Origin: Pedobacter sp. Leaf216 | GTDB lineage: Bacteria; Bacteroidota; Bacteroidia; Sphingobacteriales; Sphingobacteriaceae | NCBI RefSeq assembly: GCF_001421515.1 | Contig: NZ_LMKM01000023.1 | Coordinates: 129,707 to 193,706 of the forward strand | Direction of reading: 5' to 3' | DNA length: 64,000 bases | In this document: positions 38,973-47,828 of the stretch, in pieces | Numbering within the stretch: the first letter of the stretch is position 1 | Layout: the number at the start of each line of letters is the position of its first letter | Notes under the pieces: generated by a model | What the model was told of the DNA's origin: nothing | What the model saw: the letters and a program-made list of their open reading frames with translations, nothing else | The model's database searches: none | Program-made: the position numbers and the translations under genes

Positions 38973-39788
38973 ATGAATCATTTTGTGCTTTCCGAAATCA
39001 ACATTTATCCCATTAAATCACTAGGAGGCATAAGCCTAAAAAAAGCACAGCTGGAAGACAAAGGCCTGCAATACGACAGAAGGTGGATGCTGGTTGATGA
39101 AGAAGGCATGTTTATTACCCAACGCAAGCATTTTGAACTGGCTCTGCTAAAAGTAAACATCACTGATGACAAGTTAATTGTATCGCATAAAACTTTAAGT
39201 GAAAAAGAGATTTCTTTTGCCTTGGATGAAGATATGGGTGAACAGATTTCGGTGGTTATCTGGGATGATGCCTCAACAGGGCTCGAAGTAAGCAAAGCTG
39301 TAAGCAAATGGTTTTCTGATTTCTTGAAATTCGAAGTGAAGCTGGTCAAAATGCCACAGGGAGCAAAGCGACTGGTAGACCCGAAATATGCTTCTGATAA
39401 CCAGGTGGTAAGCTTTGCAGATGGGTATCCATGCCTGCTTATCGGACAATCATCGCTCGATGGCTTGAATGAAAAACTTGATGATCCTATTCTTATGGAC
39501 CGTTTCCGTCCAAATTTAGTATTTACCGGTGGTGGGCCGCACATTGAAGATACTTTTAAAACATTTTATATTGGAGATACTTTATTTTCTGCAGTAAAAC
39601 CATGCGCAAGGTGCGTGCTTATTACTATCGATCAGCAAACAGGCGAGAAAGGGCAGGAACCACTTAGAACATTGGCGGGCTACCGCACCATAAATAAAAA
39701 AATAATGTTCGGGCAGAACCTGTTGCACCAAAACCCGGGTATTATCTCCATTGGAGATGAATTAAAGGTAATCGATTGGAAAGATTAA
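38973..39788 (+). CDS. MOSC domain protein with N-terminal beta barrel
   Basis: A 271-residue protein of the YcbX/mARC type. The MOSC N-terminal beta-barrel domain opens SEINIYPIKSLGGISLKKAQ and includes LQYDRRWMLVDEEGMFITQR. The MOSC domain follows, with FRPNLVFTGGGPHIED and the Cys-containing KPCARCVLITIDQQTGEKGQ, where a Cys is expected to hold the molybdenum cofactor sulfur. Members reduce N-hydroxylated compounds with a redox partner. No [2Fe-2S] extension is present, so the electron donor is encoded elsewhere. Confidence 0.93.
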   Translation: MNHFVLSEINIYPIKSLGGISLKKAQLEDKGLQYDRRWMLVDEEGMFITQRKHFELALLKVNITDDKLIVSHKTLSEKEISFALDEDMGEQISVVIWDDASTGLEVSKAVSKWFSDFLKFEVKLVKMPQGAKRLVDPKYASDNQVVSFADGYPCLLIGQSSLDGLNEKLDDPILMDRFRPNLVFTGGGPHIEDTFKTFYIGDTLFSAVKPCARCVLITIDQQTGEKGQEPLRTLAGYRTINKKIMFGQNLLHQNPGIISIGDELKVIDWKD

Positions 39789-39830
39789 CTTCCATTTGCT
39801 GAATACAAAAGGAAGTTAAACCATTTCAAT

Positions 39831-39869
39831 AAAAAAAGCTGGATGGTTTGCACCAGTCCGGCTTTTTTT
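39831..39869. terminator. Bidirectional terminator between MOSC and GH2 genes
   Basis: Left arm AAAAAAAGCTGGA and right arm TCCGGCTTTTTTT pair around a 13-nt loop with one G-T pair; A-run and T-run lie on either side. It separates two convergent genes. Confidence 0.8.
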
Positions 39870-39885
39870 AAAGTTTGATGAGAAA

Positions 39886-41739
39886 TTATTTTTTCACAGG
39901 TACGCTGATCTGATACAGTTTATCGTGCAAAGCTTTCATTTGTGTTTCTGAAAATTTGATGTCTTTCCTGTCATAAGTCATCAAGCCATTTGTTTCTACT
40001 TCCACATCGGTAGTTTGAGTATAAACACCTGCCGAAAGCCCCAATGGAATTAATTGTTCCAAACGTTTGGTAAACTCCGCATATTTATTAAAAAGATCGG
40101 TTTTGTTTTTAAAGCTCTGGTAACCCCAGTTGTTTTTTTGTTGCCACACATGGCCATCAATTGGTAGGCCCAGGCCTCCAAATTCACCCAGTACAAGTGC
40201 GTAATCTTTTCCGAAATAATCTGGACTAGGCATTGCCGGATGTGGATAGTTGTGTAAATCGATAATATCGCCTACCGGATGGAAGTTACCTCCACTGGCT
40301 GTATTTACCAACCTTGAAGGATCTTTCTCTTTTGTCCATTTTGCAATTTCTACCGTTTTGAACTGACCCCATGCTTCGTTAAAAGGAGTCCAAACTACAA
40401 TAGAAGGTACATTGTAAAGGGCATCAATAATGGCATTCCATTCTTTTTTATAATACCCCTCAGAGGCTGCGCTTCTATTCTGGTCCGATCCGTGGTCTAA
40501 AACACCAGGGCGGTTTTCCCAACCGTTACCTAGGTCGCCACTCGGCATATCCTGCCAAACCAGCATCCCTGCTTTATCGCAATAGTAATACCAACGTGCA
40601 GGCTCTACCTTAATGTGCTTTCTGATCATGTTGAAACCCATTTTTTTGGTTTTATCCACATCAAATTTTAATGCAGCATCTGTTGGTGCGGTATAAAGCC
40701 CATCGGGCCACCATCCCTGATCCAAAGGGCCGTATTGAAAAACAAATTCATTGTTTAACAACATCCGCTGAATGCCTTTTTCATCTTTACCCATCGAGGT
40801 TTTGCGCATGGCGAAGTAACTTTTAACTTCATCCACTTTTTTATTCTTAGCAATCAGCTCAACCTTAAGGTCGTATAAGAATGGGCTTTTCGGGTTCCAA
40901 AGTTTAGGATTGGCAATTTTTAAACTTATTGCATCTGTTCCATTACCGGTTTGCTCTGCAACTTTTGTAGTCCCATCCCAGGCAGAAACTTTAACCTGAT
41001 CACCTGTAACTGCGCCACTTAAAACAGGCGTAACGGCTACCGACTGCTGATCAATATCGGGTGTAATTCTAATGTGATCGATGTGCGCTTTATTTACGGC
41101 CTCAATCCACACGGTTTGCCAAATGCCTGTAACAGGCGTGTACCAGATCCCTTCGGGCTTTTTAACCTGTTTACCTCTTGGCTGCGGGCCATCATCTGTA
41201 GGGTCCCAAACTTCGACAGTAAGCGTTTGATTGCCGCTTTTATTTAAAAACGGCGTAATATTGAAACTAAAAGGATCAAAACCACCCTCGTGTTTACCCA
41301 CTTCTTTACCATTTATGGTTACCGTACTTCTCCAGTCTACCGCGCCAAAATGAAGCAAAATTTCCTTGCCTTTCATGTTAGATGGTACTGTAAAGCTGGT
41401 TTTATACCAAAGCAAACTGTCTTTACCTACTGTTTTACCAACTCCAGAGAGTGAAGATTCTACGGCAAAGGGAACCAAAATTTTGCCCTGGTTGATGGCT
41501 GGTTTCTGCGATTTTTCAGAAATGGCATAATCCCAGAGTCCGTTTAGGTTTTTCCAGTTGCCAGTGCGCTCGAGCTGAGGGCGTGGATACTCAGGAAGAA
41601 CATTTTTCGGATTTACATCCTGCGCCCATGGTGAAGAGATTTTGCCTTTGACCATAGACCATGATTTATCTTGTTGCTGAGCGGAAAGTGTAAGCGAAAG
41701 CCCTAGCAGCGAGAAAAGGATGGATACTTTTTTATTCAT
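39886..41739 (-). CDS. Glycoside hydrolase family 2 enzyme
   Basis: A 617-residue secreted enzyme (signal to LTLSAQ). The sugar-binding jelly-roll (LHFGAVDWRSTVTINGKEVG followed by HEGGFDPFSF) and immunoglobulin-like domain lead to the TIM barrel. There, NMIRKHIKVEPARWYYYCDK and GMLVWQDMPSGD are GH2 marks, SIVVWTPFNEAWGQFKTVE carries the acid/base Glu, and YALVLGEFGGLGL the nucleophile Glu. Family 2 covers beta-galactosidase, beta-glucuronidase and beta-mannosidase; the sequence alone does not decide which. It is the last gene of the large polysaccharide locus, after the GH5-like gene. Confidence 0.93.
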   Translation of the reverse strand: MNKKVSILFSLLGLSLTLSAQQQDKSWSMVKGKISSPWAQDVNPKNVLPEYPRPQLERTGNWKNLNGLWDYAISEKSQKPAINQGKILVPFAVESSLSGVGKTVGKDSLLWYKTSFTVPSNMKGKEILLHFGAVDWRSTVTINGKEVGKHEGGFDPFSFNITPFLNKSGNQTLTVEVWDPTDDGPQPRGKQVKKPEGIWYTPVTGIWQTVWIEAVNKAHIDHIRITPDIDQQSVAVTPVLSGAVTGDQVKVSAWDGTTKVAEQTGNGTDAISLKIANPKLWNPKSPFLYDLKVELIAKNKKVDEVKSYFAMRKTSMGKDEKGIQRMLLNNEFVFQYGPLDQGWWPDGLYTAPTDAALKFDVDKTKKMGFNMIRKHIKVEPARWYYYCDKAGMLVWQDMPSGDLGNGWENRPGVLDHGSDQNRSAASEGYYKKEWNAIIDALYNVPSIVVWTPFNEAWGQFKTVEIAKWTKEKDPSRLVNTASGGNFHPVGDIIDLHNYPHPAMPSPDYFGKDYALVLGEFGGLGLPIDGHVWQQKNNWGYQSFKNKTDLFNKYAEFTKRLEQLIPLGLSAGVYTQTTDVEVETNGLMTYDRKDIKFSETQMKALHDKLYQISVPVKK

Positions 41740-41789
41740 TGGTTTAAATTTGTGTGTAAAGGCCGGCTTACGCCGACCTGGAATCGGGT

Positions 41790-42869
41790 TTATTTGTTGT
41801 TGAGTTTTTTAATCAGGTTAACTTCATCCTGGCGGTATGGTGTTCCATCTGGCTGGAAGATTTCATGAAACCATTCGATTGGTTCAGAACCATCGGCCAA
41901 TGGCGTATCCCAGGCATATTTGGTATTGGTTTTACCGGCAGCAAAGCCCCAGTTAATGGCTCCAACATTTTCATTTTTAAGCATTGGCAAAATGTTGGCA
42001 AAGCGGCTATTGCGTGAGCGCGCCATGTATTCGGTACAGATTAATGGCCTTCCACTGGCTTTTAACAAATCTATCGTACGCTGGTGCCAATCTGGTGCTT
42101 CATAGTTGTGGTAGGTAACAATATCAGAGTTGGCCAACTGTATTTCATTAAGCTTTTCGAAACCCCAGCTCCACAAGCCGATAGAAATTGGCTGATCGGG
42201 ATTTACGGAACGTGCCCAACTGATGGTTTTAGTTAACAAAGGAATGGTTGCATCAAGTTTGCCACTATTACCCGGCTCATTGTACAAATCCCAAAGAAGG
42301 ATTCTTTTATCATGCGCAAAATGGCCAAGCACATCTTTTACATATTTTTCGAGTTCAGGAAAGTTGGCTTCTTCTTTAAAAGCAGGGTCGCCAGGATCTT
42401 GCAACCAACCCGAATTGTGGATACCTGTTTTGGGCTCTGGCTGTTTGCCGATAGCCGAAGTTTTGTTCCAGCAATCATCAAAGAAAACAAACATTGGTTT
42501 AATGCCGTGTTTTTGGGTAATGGTTAAAAACTGATCCATTCGTTTTTTAAAACCTTCAGGGTCCTGGCTCCAGGCTTTACTGAACAAAAATACACGCAGC
42601 GTATTAAAACCAATCCCTTCTGCCCATCCGAGCTCTTTATCTATTAAATCGGGAGAGAAGGTATCAGCCTGCCACATTTCCAATTGATTAATGGCATTAG
42701 ATGGGATATAGTTTGCTCCGGTTAGCCATTTGTTTTCCTTATACCAGGCATTGGCTTTTTCTACCGGCCATACTTTTGCGGGCTCTGTGTTTTTTTTGGC
42801 TTTTTGTGCAAATCCTGAACTTACGCTCAAACTCAGCGCAGCCAGGAGAACATAATTTTTTAAACTCAT
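41790..42869 (-). CDS. GH5-like cellulase-family glycoside hydrolase
   Basis: A 359-residue secreted TIM-barrel enzyme (signal to SSGFAQ). WLTGANYIPSNAINQLEMWQ opens the barrel; the acid/base Glu198 lies in ILLWDLYNEPGNSG, SIGLWSWGFEKLNEI and DIVTYHNYEAPDWHQRTI follow, and the nucleophile Glu280 lies in RPLICTEYMARS. The clan GH-A fold is clear. Relatives are often named 1,4-beta-xylanase or cellulase without proof; I leave the activity open. It is part of the SusCD-linked operon with two GH43 enzymes and a GH2 enzyme. Confidence 0.88.
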   Translation of the reverse strand: MSLKNYVLLAALSLSVSSGFAQKAKKNTEPAKVWPVEKANAWYKENKWLTGANYIPSNAINQLEMWQADTFSPDLIDKELGWAEGIGFNTLRVFLFSKAWSQDPEGFKKRMDQFLTITQKHGIKPMFVFFDDCWNKTSAIGKQPEPKTGIHNSGWLQDPGDPAFKEEANFPELEKYVKDVLGHFAHDKRILLWDLYNEPGNSGKLDATIPLLTKTISWARSVNPDQPISIGLWSWGFEKLNEIQLANSDIVTYHNYEAPDWHQRTIDLLKASGRPLICTEYMARSRNSRFANILPMLKNENVGAINWGFAAGKTNTKYAWDTPLADGSEPIEWFHEIFQPDGTPYRQDEVNLIKKLNNK

Positions 42870-42892
42870 ATCGGTTTTATCTGGTTTAGTTT

Positions 42893-43927
42893 TTATTTTG
42901 TTTTTGATGGTGAGGTTAAGCTTTCACCAGGTTTTACGGGTGTACCGAAATTGGGTATTCCATCGGCATTCCAGCTAAATTTTTGTGCCCTTGGCGAACG
43001 GAAGCCACCGCAGCCCTGCCCTGGTTTATCATTGGCATGGTATAAAATCCAATCTTCTTTACCATCGGGTGATTTAAAAAATGAATTATGCCCCGGAGCG
43101 TAAACTCCTTCCTTTGGCGATTGTTGAAAAACAGGCTTTTCGGATTTTGTCCATGATTTTGGATCAAGCAAATTACTTTTTACCGATGCTGATAGCATGC
43201 CCAAGGCATAAAAATCCGTCCAGCATCCACTGGCAGAATAAACGATGAATATTTTGTCACCATGTACCAGAAACTGAGGCCCTTCATTTACATCTACGTG
43301 TGCACCACCACCTAAATCACCAATCTTTTCCCAATCGAATTTTGGTGTCGAGATTTTAAAGCGTTGGCCATCTACCGTCCATGGGTTTTTAAGTTTAGCG
43401 ATATAGATTTCCTGTTTTCCGTTCCGGTCTCCTTCCCAACCCGACCAAATCATGTACAACTGACCTTTAAAATCGACTATATCACCATCAATGGCCCATT
43501 TATCTGTAGGGTCGGCAATTTTCCCTTTAAATACCCATTCTCCCTTCATAGGATCCGCAGCTGCATTTTCTAGAACATACATGCGGTGGTTATCATTATT
43601 GCCATCATCGGCAGCAAAATAAGCATACCACTTGCCTCTTAAAAACATTACTTCCGGTGCCCAGATTTCTTTGCTGTATGCTGTACCGGTCGGGGCTTTC
43701 CAAATGGTTTTACGTTCAGCGGTTTTCAATCCTTCCAAACTTTTAGCCTTCCAAAGGTCTACCCTGTTGCCCAATGAATTTGTATAGTAATAATAGCCAT
43801 CTTTATAATAACTATAAGGATCAGCACCTGATGGAAGCAACGGATTTGTGAAGGTTTGCGCCATTGATCTGCCTGCAAAAAACAGGCTCAGCATTACAAA
43901 AAAGCATTTAAGGTTTAGTTTTTTCAT
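42893..43927 (-). CDS. GH43 family glycoside hydrolase
   Basis: A 344-residue secreted five-bladed beta-propeller (signal to GRSMAQ). TNPLLPSGADPYSYYKDGYY contains the catalytic-base Asp, KWAIDGDIVDFKGQLYMIWS the pKa-modulating Asp, and HVDVNEGPQFLV the acid Glu. GH43 enzymes remove arabinofuranosyl or xylosyl units from plant polysaccharides. The opening TNPLLPSGADP resembles exo-arabinofuranosidases, but assignment to a subfamily would need a tree. It lies 23 bp upstream of the GH5-like gene in the same operon. Confidence 0.92.
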   Translation of the reverse strand: MKKLNLKCFFVMLSLFFAGRSMAQTFTNPLLPSGADPYSYYKDGYYYYTNSLGNRVDLWKAKSLEGLKTAERKTIWKAPTGTAYSKEIWAPEVMFLRGKWYAYFAADDGNNDNHRMYVLENAAADPMKGEWVFKGKIADPTDKWAIDGDIVDFKGQLYMIWSGWEGDRNGKQEIYIAKLKNPWTVDGQRFKISTPKFDWEKIGDLGGGAHVDVNEGPQFLVHGDKIFIVYSASGCWTDFYALGMLSASVKSNLLDPKSWTKSEKPVFQQSPKEGVYAPGHNSFFKSPDGKEDWILYHANDKPGQGCGGFRSPRAQKFSWNADGIPNFGTPVKPGESLTSPSKTK

Positions 43928-44053
43928 TGATTGTATTTTACTGCCATTTTTACCCGGGCTTTTTACTTTCTGTAATCTTTAAAATAAGCGATTTCTTTTC
44001 GTAAACCGATTTAGTTTTGTTTCAATATTTCTACAAATGCATTCAATTTAACA

Positions 44054-45043
44054 TTAAGGAGAACCATTCAAGCTTTCTTCTAAAACCCGGAAACTTTTTT
44101 GATCGATCTGCATTTGATATATCCCTTTTTTATCTTTTACAAAGGCAGCCTTTACAATAGCTGTGGCCCTTGGCGATACTTTCTGATTTGAATAATGCGT
44201 GTGAAATACATATTGTAACCGGCCGTTTTTATCGGTAAAGAAATCGCCATGGCCCGTTCCATTAATATTTACCCATTTTTTACTGATGATTGGATTTCTA
44301 TCATACTTTACCCATGGCCCGGTTGGCGATTTTGATGTTGCATAACCCACGGCATAATCCGGGTTTCTGAAATCATTTGCAGCATAAAAAAGGTAATACA
44401 CATTGTCTTTCTTCAAAACCGTTGGTCCTTCGGTTACCGGCCAATCTGTTTTAGCGGTATTTTCCCAGGTTTCAGTCGCCGATAAACAGGGCTTGGTGGT
44501 TTCCTGGATCACATCTGATAAATCACTCTTTAGTTCGGTTACAAATATCCTGTTGCCATGATCTAGCTTAACATGGTAGAGGTAGTTTTTGCCATTGCTA
44601 TCGGTAAATACGAATGGGTCAATCTGTTTCCCCATGCCAGAAATGGCTTTTACTTTTTCCTGTATAAACGGGCCTAGGGGGCTTTGGCTATGGGCAATGG
44701 CAATCTGCTCATCGGCGGTGTAAGTCATAAAATAAGTATTGCCCCGTTTAAAAACCTGCGGTGCCCAAAAACCTTTACTGCCAAAAGCATCACCTTTTGT
44801 TAAGGCGAAACCGTTGTTCTTGCCGGCAGGCTTGCCCCAGTTTTTAAGATCTGTAGAGCGATAAACCAAAAAACCTTTATCGCTGCTGGTACCGTAGAGG
44901 TAATAAACGCCCTTATCTACAAAAATTGTTGGGTCTGCAAGGTAAATGGTATCGCTTACCAGGTAGCCGGCGGGATGAGCACTTACTGAACGACTTATTG
45001 AAAATATCGATAAGTATACTAAAATACCAATGAAAGTTTTCAT
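44054..45043 (-). CDS. GH43 family glycoside hydrolase
   Basis: A 329-residue secreted beta-propeller enzyme (signal to VSAHPAG). The base Asp lies in IYLADPTIFVDKGVYYLYGT, the second Asp in KQIDPFVFTDSNGKNYLYHV and the acid Glu in DWPVTEGPTVLKKDNVYYLF. It differs clearly from the other GH43 protein of this operon, so the two probably cut different linkages. A stem-loop element lies just upstream, between this gene and the SusCD-DUF3823 genes, and may set its expression apart from theirs. Confidence 0.92.
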   Translation of the reverse strand: MKTFIGILVYLSIFSISRSVSAHPAGYLVSDTIYLADPTIFVDKGVYYLYGTSSDKGFLVYRSTDLKNWGKPAGKNNGFALTKGDAFGSKGFWAPQVFKRGNTYFMTYTADEQIAIAHSQSPLGPFIQEKVKAISGMGKQIDPFVFTDSNGKNYLYHVKLDHGNRIFVTELKSDLSDVIQETTKPCLSATETWENTAKTDWPVTEGPTVLKKDNVYYLFYAANDFRNPDYAVGYATSKSPTGPWVKYDRNPIISKKWVNINGTGHGDFFTDKNGRLQYVFHTHYSNQKVSPRATAIVKAAFVKDKKGIYQMQIDQKSFRVLEESLNGSP

Positions 45044-45112
45044 CCGATAATAATGGTTAGCAAACCTTAAGATATGATAATTTAAGTGATGTAGATGTTA
45101 AATCATACAGCA

Positions 45113-45183
45113 TGTCATCCTGAGCCTGCCGAAAGATTTGCTTATCGTTATTATTAAAGCGTTTTGGCAGGCTCAACATGACA
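45113..45183. repeat. Extragenic inverted repeat inside the polysaccharide operon
   Basis: Arms TGTCATCCTGAGCCTGCC and GGCAGGCTCAACATGACA pair imperfectly around a loop of about 35 nt. The arms (GTCATCCTGAGCCTGCCGAA type) belong to a repeat seen in many Bacteroidota intergenic regions. It lies between DUF3823 and the first GH43 gene of one operon, where the RNA hairpin could slow exonucleases or reduce read-through. There is no T-run, so it is not a classical terminator. Confidence 0.75.
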
Positions 45184-45190
45184 ATTTCTT

Positions 45191-45898
45191 TTAGAAACTT
45201 ATTTTCGCCACAGGGGTAAAAATCATATCTTCCACTCCTGCTATTTTAACACCAATCCGTGCAAAAACATAATTTTGCGTGGGCGTCATTGATGGAATCG
45301 TAACCGATAAATTCAAATTGTTTAAATCGGCAATTGCTGCACCGGATATGTTCTGTACAGCACCATCACCAAGGTTGTTTCCGCCATCTACAAACTGTGT
45401 TTTATTGATGTACAGCGATACCCTTTCGATATCTTTTGCATTCGCATCGGTAATAATTTTCTCCAGTCTGCAAAAACCGTTTACTTTACCCGCAGTTGCA
45501 GTAAGTGTTGCGCCGCGGATCATGTAATAAGGCATCACTTCAATATCGAGTGTTTTGCTTCCGCTGATATTTACGGCAATGCTATCTTGCCTTCCGGCTG
45601 CATTCTTTTTCCAAAGAAACGGCCCTTGGTTGGGTGAGAAAACAAGTTTATAATCACCATCGAACAATTTAGCGGAATAGTTACCATCCTGATTTACATT
45701 AACATTTAAAGCGGAATAGTTACCAAAGCCTGATTGCCAGAGTTCGAAATTTACCTGGCCGTACTCTACATTAATGGCTTCCCCTTTATATACAATCCTG
45801 CCTGTAAAATCTGCTTCAGGTGCATCGTAATTATCTTTTTTACATGATGAAAAAAGTACCGCAACTGCGGCGATGACGTAATAAAATCTATTTTTCAT
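45191..45898 (-). CDS. DUF3823 lipoprotein
   Basis: A 235-residue lipoprotein: lipobox LFSSC, then KKDNYDAPEADFTGRIVYKG, the start of DUF3823. The N-terminal half is a transthyretin-like beta-sandwich (GQVNFELWQSG, YSAKLFDGDYKLVFSPNQGP); the second half is another beta-domain (SLYINKTQFVDGGNN). DUF3823 proteins regularly follow SusD in polysaccharide loci and are thought to be surface glycan-binding accessories. Here it lies 6 bp after SusD. Confidence 0.93.
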   Translation of the reverse strand: MKNRFYYVIAAVAVLFSSCKKDNYDAPEADFTGRIVYKGEAINVEYGQVNFELWQSGFGNYSALNVNVNQDGNYSAKLFDGDYKLVFSPNQGPFLWKKNAAGRQDSIAVNISGSKTLDIEVMPYYMIRGATLTATAGKVNGFCRLEKIITDANAKDIERVSLYINKTQFVDGGNNLGDGAVQNISGAAIADLNNLNLSVTIPSMTPTQNYVFARIGVKIAGVEDMIFTPVAKISF

Positions 45899-45904
45899 GT
45901 TAAT

Positions 45905-47827
45905 TTACTGATTAGGGTTTCTAACAATTTTCGGATTTCCGTTTAACACATCCTGCCCGATTGATGAATAGTAATTGCCGATACGGAAACGGTGTGCAGC
46001 GGTTACTCTGCTTGGTTTAACCACTTTAAAAAGGTATTTCAAGTGGTTTGGATTACCCGGATTATAGTACTTGTATGGCCATATACCAAACACTTGTGTG
46101 CTGGTGCGTGTGGCACTACCGATATTGGTTGCATTGATAAAATCTGCAGCAGACATGTTGCTGCCGTTCCATACTTTATCCGCAAGTCTCCAACGTTTCA
46201 TATCCCAAAGCTCGTGCCCTTCAAAAGCGAACTCTACTTTACGCTCATGTACAATCCTGTCGAAAGTAATTTCAGCAGGTGTTAAGGCGGTGGTTAGGCC
46301 GGCACGGTCTCTTACGGGTTTAATGTAATTGGCTGCTGTAGCGGCATCACCCAGTTCGAAAGCTGCTTCTGCAGCATTTAATAATACTTCGGCATAGCGG
46401 TAACGCACCCACCATACATCGCTACGGGTACCTATTTGCCCCGAGCCTGTTGCTGGATCTAAATATTTACGTACATAAAAACCTGATTGCGCACTAAATT
46501 CTAGCCCATCTACAGGGCCATCGCCACCGACTACCTGCACCGTACCGGGGTTGCCTGGCAATACATTTGTTTTGCTTTGTGCAAAATTATCTCCAGTTAC
46601 AATTGTACCATTGGCCAATTGATAACCTGCCCAAATATCTACTATTTTGCCTTTAAACTGTGTTCCGGGAAGGATAACAGTACCGGCCAAACGCGCGTCG
46701 CGGCCTGCAAAAATATCGGTAACATTGGTATAATAAACCGGGTTTCCGCCTGCATCTACCGAGGCAAGGGAAGCATAGGTATTGTCTAACTTTTCGAACG
46801 ACTGCACCAGGTTCAATGATGGGTTTAAGCGCCCTCCCTGTGCCTCTTCGGCCGAAGAACGGGGCTGGTTATCGATGGTAAAGCCATGAACCTTATTGGT
46901 TTTCAATTTAAAATCTTTGGCAAAAATTACTTCCGGGTTACTGCCTTTATCGGTAAAAAGTGCTGCAAAGTTTTCGGATAGATTTGGATTCTTTTTATAA
47001 AGGGAATACTTACCGCCATCGATAATTTCTTTGGCGGCATTTAGTGCTTTGGTATAATAACCATTTGCCAAAGCGGATGAAATGCCAACTTCGCCACCTG
47101 GAAGCGTCAACTGCGAATTGCTGTATTTGGCGATAGCACCGGCATACAAGGCTGCTCTGGACTCCATAGCCAAAGCTGCTGCTTTTGTAGCCCTGCTTTG
47201 TACGGTTGCATTATCGGGCAAAATATTTTTTACGGCTTCGAGCTCAGCAATTACAAAATCGTAAACTTCTGCTTCTTTTGCCCTTGGGTATTGCAGGTAG
47301 GTCGGATCGCCACTGTAATCGTATACCAAGGGGATGGTAATTAACGGCACACCGCCCATTCTTTTTACCATTTCGAAGTAAACGCCGGCCCGGATAAATC
47401 TTGCTTCGGCCAGGAAACGGTCGCGGTCTTCAGCTTTCAATTGTGTAGATTCCTGCCCGCGTTTTATAAACAGGTTTAGGTTATTAACCAGTTTATAAAC
47501 ATCCATATCCCAGTACCGCCACGCGTCGTACCCGTATTCCAAATTCTGATGGCGGAAATAGTCCCCTCCGGCTGAAGCAAAGCCTTCATCAAAATCGGCA
47601 TATAACCACCATGATTCGATGCGTTGAAAATCTGGATAACTATCGTATAAATCGCCAAGAACAGTTAATACCAGGTTTGGATCTTTCCATACCGCATCAA
47701 TAGGTAAAGTACTGGTGGGTTTTTTATCTAAAAACTCAGAATCTTTTTTACACGACTGCGCAAAACTTAAACATGCAATGGCAGCAAATGCGTATATTAT
47801 TTTTTTCATTTGATTAGTCTTTTTCAT
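45905..47827 (-). CDS. SusD/RagB-family nutrient-binding lipoprotein
   Basis: A 640-residue lipoprotein. Two ATGs six codons apart could start it; the first lies one base after the SusC stop, suggesting coupled translation, and the second gives the shorter signal (MKKIIYAFAAIACLSFAQSC). SusD marks include ERIRAGVYFEMVKRMGG-type text (here EARFIRAGVYFEMVKRMGGV), VWWVRYRYAEVLLNAAEAAF and ERKVEFAFEGHELWDMKRW. It binds the glycan at the surface with the SusC protein encoded just upstream. It is followed directly by DUF3823. Confidence 0.97.
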   Translation of the reverse strand: MKKTNQMKKIIYAFAAIACLSFAQSCKKDSEFLDKKPTSTLPIDAVWKDPNLVLTVLGDLYDSYPDFQRIESWWLYADFDEGFASAGGDYFRHQNLEYGYDAWRYWDMDVYKLVNNLNLFIKRGQESTQLKAEDRDRFLAEARFIRAGVYFEMVKRMGGVPLITIPLVYDYSGDPTYLQYPRAKEAEVYDFVIAELEAVKNILPDNATVQSRATKAAALAMESRAALYAGAIAKYSNSQLTLPGGEVGISSALANGYYTKALNAAKEIIDGGKYSLYKKNPNLSENFAALFTDKGSNPEVIFAKDFKLKTNKVHGFTIDNQPRSSAEEAQGGRLNPSLNLVQSFEKLDNTYASLASVDAGGNPVYYTNVTDIFAGRDARLAGTVILPGTQFKGKIVDIWAGYQLANGTIVTGDNFAQSKTNVLPGNPGTVQVVGGDGPVDGLEFSAQSGFYVRKYLDPATGSGQIGTRSDVWWVRYRYAEVLLNAAEAAFELGDAATAANYIKPVRDRAGLTTALTPAEITFDRIVHERKVEFAFEGHELWDMKRWRLADKVWNGSNMSAADFINATNIGSATRTSTQVFGIWPYKYYNPGNPNHLKYLFKVVKPSRVTAAHRFRIGNYYSSIGQDVLNGNPKIVRNPNQ

Positions 47828-47828
47828 G

